A stretch of DNA of 64,000 nucleotides, from NCBI GenBank assembly GCA_902728285.1, contig CACVBU010001377.1, forward strand, positions 726,194 to 790,193. The letters run 5' to 3'. Source of the stretch: Clytia hemisphaerica. Taxonomy: Eukaryota; Cnidaria; Hydrozoa; Leptothecata; Clytiidae. Positions within the stretch are counted from its first letter, which is position 1. Every line of letters begins with the position of its first letter. The position numbers and the translations under genes were made by a program. The notes below the pieces were generated by a model. That model was given only the letters and a program-made list of their open reading frames with translations. It was not told the DNA's origin and did not search any database. This document shows, in pieces, positions 1 through 10,050 of this stretch.

Positions 1-1
1 G

Positions 2-354
2 TATATAGGGGGGGGGTTTCAGGGGGGTACCCGATTCCGTAATTCCGCCAATTTTTTTCTCCAATTTCCGTCACACCGTCTTAAATTGAACCAAAATTCC
101 GTCACCGAAAATTCCTTTGAAATCAATATTTTGTCGAAAATTCCGCAAAATTTTGAAAATAGTTTACCAATTCCGAAATTCCGCAAATTTTTTTGCTAAA
201 TTCCGTTTTTCCGCACTAAAATTGTCTAATTTTCCGTCTCCGTCAGAGAACCCAATTTCCGTAATTCCGTCTAAATTTTCGCCAAATTCCGCCACTCCGT
301 CCGAAAAAAGGGCCGATTCCGCTCCTCCGCCAACCATGAAACCCCCCCTATATA
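2..354. mobile_element. MITE with G-run terminal inverted repeats
   Basis: The ends are inverted copies of each other (TATATAGGGGGG followed by TTTC at the left, GAAACCCCCCCTATATA at the right) and both carry TA. The interior is a run of short ATTCCG/TTCCGT motifs with no coding potential. The outline suggests a non-autonomous DNA transposon with a TA target site. The class is inferred. Confidence 0.6.
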
Positions 355-785
355 TTCCCAAGCTATTTCAAGAAACGTCGTTTGAGCTCTGAGTTTGGGA
401 AGAAGCAAAGCACATCAAATTATCCCTAACCATTGACCGATTCATAATTTTGATAACAAAAATCACATTAATTGCATGGTCTTGAAAGTCTGTTTATACT
501 TGTATACTGTATTTGAATTGATTCAACAATTTCAGTGGTCACTAGAAAACCCATATCATGTGCTTCTGCTGCTGTTGTATTTTGCGGGCCATGGGTCTTG
601 CAGCATCTGGGCAAAATGAATTATCCAAAAATTCCTCACACAAATACAACCATGGTCTGAAAATTTCGCAACCAAGAGATACGAAGTACGTTTCGTTTCT
701 AAGTTTTGAAAAGAAAGTGCTTATAGCTGGGATAGCAAATTTCAGACCGTGATATTGACCTTTTTCTTTAATCTTAAATCAGCAT
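355..785. other. intergenic stretch, no confident gene
   Basis: AT-rich sequence without a supported gene. After an acceptor-like TTTCAG at 531-535, a short open frame (536-619) contains the residues YFAGHGS, which resemble the catalytic-His segment of caspase-fold proteases. The frame closes after 27 codons and is too short to call. Confidence 0.4.
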
Positions 786-791
786 AAGTTT

Positions 792-1175
792 CCCCGGGGG
801 GGGGGGGCACTCTAGGTAAAGTGACCTACCGGACGTGCGGCCCTTAAGGGTAGGTTTTTTGACTTTGGAAAAGTGCACTGTAAGGGTCGATTTTTAGCAA
901 GTGGTAAAAATGCCTGTAAGGCTGTTAAATTTGGAAACATTCAAATTTTCAGGCAAAATTTGAGAAATTGCTCTGAAAAGGGCAAAAAAATTTAGAAAAA
1001 ATTGCACTTAAGGGTCGATTTTCAGCCAAATTCCTGCAACTGTAAGGGTCTGATTTTAGAACCTGATTTTTGGGAAAGTTTCTGGTTCGATTAGTAGTAA
1101 ATATGCAGGTTTTTGCTCAAATTAGTTCCCGCAACGCCCAAATTTTCCCGCCAAATAAGTGTCCCTAAGGTATAT
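792..1175. mobile_element. G-run element, truncated copy of the 26.6 kb family
   Basis: It starts CCCCGGGGGGGG then GCACT, followed by GTGACCTACCGGACG, CCCTTAAGGGTAGG and several GTGCACTGTAAGGGT motifs. All of these recur in the complete copy at 26580-26957. The matching right end (AGTGCCCC...) is not visible here, so the copy looks 3'-truncated. The right boundary is approximate. Confidence 0.6.
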
Positions 1176-1263
1176 ACTAGGTCACAGTGTGGAAATCCAC
1201 TGAAACACCGCCGGCATCGCTTTTAACCATCGAAGTTACTAATTGTTTTATTATAAGAAATAG

Positions 1264-2188
1264 GGGAGAAGACAAACCGTGGACCCCCGATATGGAAACC
1301 CCAATATGGACCACCAATATGGACCCCTAATGGACCCCCTCAAAAACGGCAAGAAATACCAAAAACAGCTCGAACAACTCTAGTTTGAAAATAATTTATT
1401 CTATTTGCACTTCCAATATCACATTGAGTACGATAGTCTTTTTAAGATTTAATTCCGAGTTATTCCGAGTTATTCGAACTTAACATTCTGCTGAGTTTGA
1501 TTTTTTACTTGAGCTGCTCTGCTCAGTCCAAATAAATATGGATATACTCAAGAACAATGTTTTTTTGGCTTAACAAACCATAGATTAGACATGAAGAGCG
1601 AGTTACAACTCAAGTACCTCGAAATTTCATAATATTACGCATATCGTTTGCCTCTGAAAAAAATTTCGTGGATTGAACCTACATAAAAATCCCCTCCTAT
1701 GATTAATAAACTTTTATTTCTAGAGGAAGTTTATACTAGCAACTCGACCTCCTAAATGTAAACTCTTCAATGTAACTCGGGCCTCATTGCCATCAATCTA
1801 AAACAGAAGTCACAAGCTTCTGATTGGTGTCTTTTTATATCCATTCACACTATCTACATCACTTTCGGTATAATAAATATTTTGAATGTTTTTGTCTTAA
1901 TATCAATATTTTTCTCAAATATCAACATTGTGACAACATTTCAACAATATGTAGAACAAATCACTCTGAACGAACTGAATTTATGTCTAAATAACAGAAT
2001 GTATCATGTATGTAACTCTATAACTGTTGTAATATGTTTATATTATATAGGACGACTAATATAGCACAAATAACTACCTATTTAATGTTGGGAAATACCC
2101 ACAATGCTTTTCTCGCCATTTAAAGGGGGTCCATATTGGTGGTCCATATTGGGGGTCCATATCAGGGGTCCACGGTTTGTCTTCTCCC
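1264..2188. mobile_element. Non-autonomous DNA transposon, 925 bp
   Basis: Long terminal inverted repeats of about 65 bp begin GGGAGAAGACAAACCGTGG at the left and end in the reverse complement at 2188. Within them the phrase GGTCCATATTGG and variants recur several times. The interior has only a 60-codon open frame (1882-2064) with no recognisable transposase. No clean target-site duplication was seen. Confidence 0.75.
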
Positions 2189-3325
2189 GAAAATACGAGA
2201 TAGTAAAAAAAAAAGAATAACTCAATCAAAAAGTTCTAATAAAAGACAGAGAAAACAGACAGAAAAAATAGAATGAAAATTTCCCGCGCTTTTTCTAGAA
2301 TAATGGAAGGTACTACTAAATTATTCATGATGTTTAAAGTAAACATTGAAGAGAGAGAGCATTCTTTTTTTGAGAATCCACATGCTCGGGAACATAATAC
2401 ACTTTTCCTTTGTAAGAATATTTTTGTTGAGAGAGTTTTTAGTTTTGTTATTCTTTTTTATTTGAGCTTGCCTGTAAGAATATTCCATTGCCGCGCGAAC
2501 TGCACGCAATCAAAATGTTCCAAAAAATGGCCGCCATAAACTCTAAGTATCGAGGGCGGTTAAAACTTAGGTTAAATACACGCAAGATTGGTAGCTCAGA
2601 CATAGTTTGTTTACAATTTTTTCAAACTGGATGGAACACAGTAAGTTTTTAGCTCAAGTTTTACTTTTCTATTTCATACATTTTCTATTTTTTAAGATTT
2701 CTACTTTTTAATTTCAACAGCGGGGTAACCCAAGCTTTCCTTGATTTCAACCGGGGAAATCAAAATTTTCAGTATTTCCAGCGGGGTAAACAGAAACTTT
2801 CATGCCACAGCCCGGGTTTCCAAAACCTTTAGCCTTTTTGCCCGGGTTGACTTATTTTCCACCGGGGCTTAATTTTGGGCTGTTTTTGAGCATTTTTTTC
2901 ACCGGGCTACTCACCGGGGTGGATCTGACCGGGCCACTGACTCAGGGGTGTCCAACAAGAAACACCCAAAAACAACGCTCTACTATTCAATGTCTGAGAT
3001 ATGGAATGTTACCTAACCGTAACAGACCAAACTTTGCGTTTCCTTTTCATCAGCAAAAAGAGTTTGGTACAGGCTAAGTGTTTTTATTCTAGTTTTCACA
3101 CTAGGCTCGGATAGTGGCAGTATTGGAATATTTGTTTTGGACTATTTCCATCATTTGATTTTTACTAATGGTTTTGCCGTATTTTATTATTTATTTATTT
3201 TCTCCTTGGATTGTTTTTGCTAGTTTTATTTTATGTTCAGCTGTCATACATTTTCTTTGGAAAAAGTGGAATTTGGACTTCATCAACAGATCTGTATTGC
3301 TTTTTCCTTATTCTTCATTTCTTAG
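2189..3325. other. intergenic, with a CCGGGG-rich degenerate repeat at 2720-2960
   Basis: No gene is supported. Between 2720 and 2960 short clusters of CGGGG, CCCGGG and ACCGGGG alternate with AT-rich spacers, like the interiors of the other GC-run elements in this window. The remainder is featureless AT-rich DNA that precedes the exon at 3326. Confidence 0.4.
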
Positions 3326-3518
3326 ACTTGACATGCGCCGAAGGGTTCAAACTTATATCAAGTGGAAGATTCTGTGAAGAGATGGTTGATTATTCTGAAA
3401 TGACAATTCTGATATTTATCATTGTGCCAACGTCAGCAGCTCTTTTGGTCATTACCTGCGGTTTTTGTTATTGGAAAAGTAGACAATTAGATCGTCTTGA
3501 AGCGTATGCGCTAAAAAG
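3326..3518 (+). CDS. Transmembrane exon of an unidentified type I membrane protein
   Basis: A pyrimidine tract and AG at 3324-3325 precede an open frame entered at phase 1, and a GTAAAT donor follows at 3519 (phase 2). The frame encodes a Cys-rich extracellular end (TCAEGFKLISSGRFC, EGF-like in spacing). About 24 hydrophobic residues follow (TILIFIIVPTSAALLVITCG and on), ending in CYWKSRQ, a normal stop-transfer. The tail LDRLEAYALK is cytoplasmic if this is a type I protein. No upstream exons were found in the first 3.3 kb. The phase matches the exon at 8253. The protein family is not recognised. Confidence 0.5.
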
Positions 3519-4633
3519 GTAAATATTTTGATCGCATAAATTTTCGTGAGATTTTATTTCGCAAATAGACGATATCGGTTTAACGTGAAAACTCAGATTT
3601 GACCTCCGAGAATTCCCCACAATGTTTTGTGCGGAAAGAGAAAACATATGCTTATTAAAAAAAAAACATGTATTGGCGACTCCAACTGATTTTTTTTCGC
3701 TGATTCGCGAAATAAATTAAATCCTTGCAAAATGTTTGAAAACGATGTGCGGACCTGACTGAATGATGGAAAGGTGCCCCAATGTTAAAACTTCAAATCA
3801 ATTCGCTAAAGGACAGGATCAAGTAAAGCAGGGCCAAATTTGGATGTTCTTTGATCACTCGTTGATCAAAAATGGTCAAAAAACGGTCAAAATCTCAAAA
3901 AAGTGGACTTTTGTCAAACTTTTGCATTTTGTTTACTTTTTGGCTTGAAATCTCGCTTGAAGGAATCACTTTTGATTTATTTTTGCTTGGACATAAAGCA
4001 TCGAAAGGGAGGGTTCAATTTATTACTCTTGATGTCTTGAATAAACATCTCCCCCTCGCTTATTAATTCAAAGTTTTCGGACTCCGTTCTGACTAGAAAC
4101 CCCCCCCCTCCGTTTATTTAAATTTTGAAAATATTTCCACCTATCACAAACTGAATTACTCTAAATGCCCTGGTGTTAGCTTTACCTTAGTCCCCTCCCG
4201 TGTATTAAATTTTGAAAAAGAATTGGACCTCCTTTTCATTCGGAGCCCCGACTTTTTGGGACTTTAGAGTAAATCATTAAGTGAGATGGATTTGTAAATA
4301 AAGTTTTTTAAGGAAAGGGTATATTTGTGAAAGTCTTGAAAGGAACAAAGAAAACCCTCTTCTCAATATAATTTAACTTCTTTTTCGTCCTTTGTTTTCA
4401 GGAATAACGGTGAAAATGTAAATATGGTGCATATCTGAAATTTGGAGAATGAGTGGTGGCAACCCGACTCTGAGAAAACAGCACCTCGTGGGCGAGCGGT
4501 CACGGCACACACGGGGTTCTCACCCTCTATGACGTGCTGTTCCAAGCAATTTTACCGCGACCACTTCGCCTTGACAGTACTTTTCGAGACTACAATTCGC
4601 TGACCGCAATATCAACGCTTTTCAAGCCATTGG
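3519..4633. other. probable intron sequence, no gene seen
   Basis: Lies after the donor of the membrane-protein exon. It holds C-runs followed by CGTTTATT and AAATTTTG (4090-4130, 4190-4215) that resemble fragments of the element at 8334-8622. No reading frame here looks coding. Confidence 0.35.
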
Positions 4634-4890
4634 ATGTATACGAGCGTGTTTTTGAGAGCCGAGGGCGGACAAGCCACTGTGATTGGTTGAAAAACTCATT
4701 TTGGTTGAAACTTGATTTGAAAATATTCCCTTTACAGAAAAAGGTCTGCGTGGTTGGCATATATATACAAGCGTGTATTTGAAAGCCGAGGGCGGACAAG
4801 CCACTGTGATTGGTTGAAAAACTTTCAAACTTGATTTCAGAATTATTCCATTATTGAAAAAAGTCTGCGTGGCTGGCATATGTATACGGG
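4634..4890. repeat. Two-copy direct repeat, about 127 bp
   Basis: The phrase AGCCGAGGGCGGACAAGCC plus CACTGTGATTGGTTG occurs at about 4657 and again 127 bp later. Flanking phrases (GTCTGCGTGG, GGCATAT, GCGTGT) repeat in the same order. The copies have diverged slightly. Confidence 0.7.
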
Positions 4891-5410
4891 CAAGCAAGCG
4901 CCAATGTGCTGTCAATACTTATAAAGATTTCTAAGTTGCTTTCAAAGTAGTCAAGATTAACTGAAATTTGCATGATATGATTAATAAATGGTGGAAAAGT
5001 CCATCGAAAATCTATATTTTTTGTGAAATATAAATAGAAACGCCGCTTTTAGGTTTAAAACCCAGTAGGTAGGTAGATCGTTTTTTTTATAAGAGCCAGT
5101 ATATTTTGTCAGGAAATTATAATGTGAGTTACTGTGAGGTGAAGGCTTCTTCGTAAAAGCGAAAGACATGTATCTATTTTTCGGATCCGGCATGCGGGAA
5201 TAGTGTCAGGACCTGCAGGCGACCTGGTAGGGTTGGGTATGGGTGTGGTTTGGGTGTGGTTACGTATCAGATTGGCTAGGAATTTGGTTATTATCAGTTA
5301 GGGTTAGGGTTGGAGCTCGAAAAAAGCACTCTTTTGTGATTTTCTCTTAATACAGTCTGGTCTGCAGTTTGTACAATATAAATAGCCATCAGAAAATCTT
5401 TATCGGCATG

Positions 5411-5494
5411 AATCCGTGGCGCAGTGGATAAGGCATTGGGTTTCAAAACATCGGAACTTTGCATTTAGTGGGTTCGAATCCCACTGGTGGCGAT
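5411..5494 (+). tRNA. tRNA-Ser-like sequence, probably a decayed tRNA or SINE head
   Basis: A box-A-like TGGCGCAGTGGATAAGG (5417-5433) and a perfect box B GGTTCGAATCC (5471-5481) lie at tRNA spacing. The T-arm stem GTGGG/CCCAC pairs perfectly. The region between the anticodon arm and T arm is long, as in class II tRNAs, and the arm resembles tRNA-Ser with a TCA triplet in the loop. The acceptor stem pairs poorly (ATCCG against GGCGAT), so a pseudo-tRNA or the 5' part of a tRNA-derived SINE is more likely than a working tRNA. Confidence 0.4.
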
Positions 5495-5767
5495 CTGTCG
5501 GTAAGTCATTCAGTAAGCTGGAAAACATAGTAAATAACCCACACAGAACCAGAAAGTCAGAAAAACTATGAACAAGAGACTGGAAATTACGAAATAAGTC
5601 CAGATCTGTCTTTCGTCTTTACGAAGAAGCCACGACCTTACTGTGAGCACCAGTTTAGTTTTCTCTGAAATTTAACCTGTGGAGACGGACTGTACGAAAT
5701 TCATCGCGCATGTCTCAATCCCATTACATATTATTAGTTTTTTTACAATCCTCCTGACACTTAATAT

Positions 5768-5966
5768 TACTTAATGGGATAAATTTCGCCAGGATTAGAT
5801 ATCGTGGATTTGGTTGTCATCCGCGAAAATCTGTTGAATTTAATTCCAAAAAATGTCAAAAGACACTTTTAACATGTTTATCGGCATCAAAGAAGTTTGG
5901 GAGTAAATTTAGCAAAAATAGCCCAATTGAGATTGAGTCCCCGTGGAAATTAATCCCATTAAAGTA
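5768..5966. mobile_element. TACTTAATGGGAT MITE, short copy
   Basis: Inverted ends TACTTAATGGGATAAATTTCG and AATTAATCCCATTAAAGTA enclose 199 bp. The longer relative at 19523-19886 has the same ends and the same internal TCCGCGAAA phrases. Confidence 0.65.
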
Positions 5967-6323
5967 TCTGTGAAATTGGTATCCCTCAAAAGAACTCCTT
6001 TCACTGGCTTCAAAGTATCGAGCTTAAAGTCCCTGGAAAAGGCTAAAGAAGAAACTCTTGCGTCTTGGATGGGTAATGAAGCGGCTTATTTCTCATCTGA
6101 AACGCGTGACAAGCTTGGTTTTCATTGAAAGTAAAATCGATCGCCATATTTTGAAAATATTATTATTATTATAATGTATACAAGTTCAAAACACACGAGG
6201 GCGTCAGAGAACCGGATCTTGATTACAATTGTCTTGTCTCGAATCTTTTCGGATGTTTTTCCCAAGAGTCTTTCTTTGAAGATTTTGACAATTTTTGCCT
6301 CTACAACATATCTTGGTAATCTA

Positions 6324-7006
<683 letters not shown>

Positions 7007-7223
7007 GGCCCAGCACTTTCCGAAATCCTCTCGTTAATACGCTTCTTTTGAGCTATATACGAAAGTTAAGGAACAATGGGAAGCGGTGCACGTCACGCAA
7101 AATATGTTTGAGACTTGCCTTAACTCACCTGAGTGTGCTTCTCTCACTTTTGTCCCTGGGACAAAATCAGCGTGTCTTTTGGTTATTTCCCTCACTTTTT
7201 GTCCCATGAAACAAAAGAAGAAA

Positions 7224-7481
7224 CACGTTTTTTTTTAATAAGGAACCTTAACTTTGCTCTGAGCCTGGAGTTCCTTACTTTTACAGAGAATTTCAGCCTC
7301 AAAGTTCCTTATCGAGTTCCTTATTTACATAGCTGCTCAGTTTGGATTCGCAAAAATTGGATTCCATAAAAATTGTTTTCTTATTCTCAGCCTGAGCAGT
7401 TCCTTAACAATTTCTTATTTTTTGGACCATTTTCAGCCTCGAGTTCCTTATAAACGTGTTCCTTATATGAAAAAAAACGTG
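7224..7481. mobile_element. CACGTTTTTTT MITE (family of the 36560 insertion)
   Basis: Ends are CACGTTTTTTTTT with AATAAGGAAC at the left and ATATGAAAAAAAACGTG at the right. The interior repeats GTTCCTTA and CAGCCTC, the same words that fill the MITE inserted in the UBL gene at 36560-36839, which places both in one family. Confidence 0.65.
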
Positions 7482-7835
7482 AACCACAAGACACGCACTT
7501 TTTTCTTGTGTTGGTGGGATGGAGCATTGCACCAACGCGAAAAAGACTTCTCGTGTTCCCAAGCCTTTAGTTAAAAATTAACTTTTTTGAGAGGTAGCTT
7601 CAAAAACACCGACTTGATTTTGTCTAAGCCATATTCTTGTTTTTTTTTTAAGGATTTCCAGCCTCAATATTTGTCTAAGTATGCTCAATTTAAACGTGGC
7701 ATTTTGATAGGAAATTAATTTGGCTAAAAAATCATTACTAAAAAAAAACTGTTTTTATTATAAGCTCTGAAATGGCACAAATTTGGAAAAAATGGTACGA
7801 AAATTATGTGACGAATTTCAGGTAAAGCCGTAAAA

Positions 7836-8180
7836 AATTTTTTTTCTTTTATAAAAATATACTTTATAAGAATATTGATGATAAAATTAGTCAAAAATTT
7901 GAGAATATACCAAGAATACACAACCATCATGGAATTCGGCAACTGAATCTAACAATGCCAATTTCAAAGCAATTTATCTGTAAAGTACCAATTATTCCAC
8001 AGCTATACTAGATTTTGAAATGTCAAATTTTAGCTTGAGGTGTGTATTGCATGTAAGATTCAGACTCGGTTTTGATTCGAACCTAAGAATATCGTAAAAG
8101 TATTTCAGAATGATTTTGCTCAAAAAGTTAAGAATGTCCATGATGAAATGGAAAACACCTTTCTTATAAAGAAAGCGTGA
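7836..8180. mobile_element. TTATAAGAATA MITE, copy 1
   Basis: Shares ordered words with 29608-29946: ACTTTATAAGAAT, ACCATCATGGAATT, AGTTAAGAATGTCCATGATG and a right end TTCTT followed by AAAGCGTG. The ends are T-run/A-run inverted repeats. No transposase is present. Confidence 0.6.
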
Positions 8181-8252
8181 ACTTCTCCCTTAAAATATAC
8201 TTTGTTCATATAAGTTTTTCTGATTAGAGTTGAAGTTGTTTTGTCATTTCAG

Positions 8253-8307
8253 GCTTGGAAATCGAGACTTGAGCTCAAGAGAAATTGAAATTGCATTTTG
8301 GGACTAT
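8253..8307 (+). CDS. Small cytoplasmic-tail exon of the membrane protein (putative)
   Basis: A 55-nt exon bounded by a pyrimidine-rich acceptor (TTTTGTCATTTCAG) and a consensus donor GTAAGTAAG. Entered at phase 2, exactly where the exon at 3326-3518 leaves off, it encodes LGNRDLSSREIEIAFWDY. Splice sites and phase are the only support. A real exon of this size is plausible for a receptor tail. Confidence 0.4.
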
Positions 8308-8333
8308 GTAAGTAAGAATAGTTTCACCCCACA

Positions 8334-8622
8334 TACTCTTAGGTGCCAAATAAACGGCCCCCCTGCTTGTTAAATTTTCGAAAATTTTCCAACCCCCCCG
8401 GACCTTATTAGGACCCCCCCGGACCTTATCACTACCCCCCCCCCCCGTTTATTAATTTTAAGAATATTTTCAGCTATCAAAGAGAAGACCCCTTCTTTGA
8501 CCCCTGATTTTAGCCTATTTAACCTTGTTTTTGGGGGGTTTCAGAAGTACAATAACCAACCCCCCCCCACCCGGCAATTACGAACCCCCCCCCCCCCCCC
8601 GTTTATTTGGCACCTAAGAGTA
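8334..8622. mobile_element. MITE with TACTCTTAGGTGCC ends
   Basis: Inverted repeats TACTCTTAGGTGCCAAATAA at the left and the exact reverse complement at the right, 289 bp in all. The interior is C-runs alternating with CGGACCTTA and GTTTATT. It begins 27 bp after the splice donor of the exon at 8253-8307. Confidence 0.8.
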
Positions 8623-8734
8623 CACTTTATTTACAAGAACACCCTGGTACTAGCTCAGGTTTTTTCAGACGCTTGGGCATACGAGCACGTTTTCACATCC
8701 TGACAGGCGTAATAAGTCTCAAATTCAAATTACA

Positions 8735-9065
8735 AACCTGGGTACACGTTTTTTTGTAAGAATATATTTTATAAGAATATATATGATGAAACTGGGCAAA
8801 TAAATTGAGAATATACTAAGAATATTTCCATCATAAAATTTGGCAACTGAACCTAAGAATGTTTTGTTAAAGTAAAAAAAAAACAATAATTGGTAACATG
8901 CATGTATTTACAAATCGTGAAATACACGTTTTTTTATAAGAATAATGTACTTTGACTAAGGGTGAGCATTATTCTTATTTTTCTATTGTTCTAAACAATA
9001 TGCTAACTCCGAATCTCACACTGATATTCTTATAGAAGTTATTCTTATAAAAAATATAAAATGAA
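8735..9065. repeat. TTATAAGAATA repeat fragments
   Basis: Two partial copies of the 7836/29608 family begin TACACGTTTTTTTGTAAG (8743) and TACACGTTTTTTTATAAG (8930). They carry ATATTTTATAAGAATAT and GGCAACTGAACCTAAG. Neither has a complete partner end. Confidence 0.5.
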
Positions 9066-10050
9066 CATAGTCTTTATCGTCTATGTAGCGCCGCCCTCTT
9101 ATCTAAGATTTCAAAACTAAAAGGAGAGCGCCCACACCCTGAAGAGTGTTGTTAATTACAAATCATTGGACTACTGGCCATTTTATTTGACCTTAGACAA
9201 AAATACCTTATATTACAATAGATGTTTTATCCTTTAAAATTCACAATACACGTTATTTATATAAGAGCAAACTATACAAGAACATAAAGCTTCAATGGCC
9301 AAAATAATAAGAACAAGTTAAGAACATTTTAAGACTATGTGGACTTTAAAACGTGTAAGGAAGTTATTGATGAGATGATGCTAATCTTCAATGCTAAAAA
9401 ACCCAAGTAGTAGTATTGTTTCCTTTTCTTAAACCAAGATGTTTTTGGAAATAGATTTTTCGAACTTTGAGAAATGCTTCACATCTAAAATCTCAAAAAA
9501 ATTAAAGACCGTCGCGGTGCTCCGGTACGTGATGAATTGTTTTTCTATTTTAATCAATAAAATATTAAATGAAAAAAATTAAGCTCCTCCATAAATTTTA
9601 GCTAGGCTAGTGTTCGTCTAATTGGAACCTCTAATTAGCGGACACCATTTGGGGAAATGGATTAATATTCCCTAATTGGAAGTGTCTGCATTTGAGAGTG
9701 TCTGTTAATTGGAGGTTCTACATACAGTGCGGCCTAAAAAAACAGACAAATTTTTATAGAAAGAAAATATCCTCAAAAATCATGATCTAATTGAGCTTAG
9801 AACGTACGATGAAGTATAGAATAGTCATGAAGTATAGAATAGTCATGAACTTAAGCATAAATCATGAGGAATTTAATTTACCGTTTAATTTATCTAATTG
9901 AGCTTAGAACAGAGATACGATGATCGTATAGAATAGTCACGAAATTTCGCATAAATCATGAGGATTTTGCTTTATACAAAAATTCGTCCGTCACTATATT
10001 TCAACATTTCAACATGGAAAATCTTATTTCTGAAATCATGCTTTTTTTAA
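9066..10050. other. 3' flank of the NLR gene, with a small inverted repeat
   Basis: No coding region seen. At 9611-9731 an inverted repeat (ATTGGAACCTCTAATTAG against GTTAATTGGAGGTTC) resembles the ends of pogo/Tigger-type transposons. Two copies of a phrase with AATTGAGCTTAGAAC and GTATAGAATAGTCA follow at 9780-9960. No clear polyadenylation signal for the - strand gene was identified. Confidence 0.4.
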
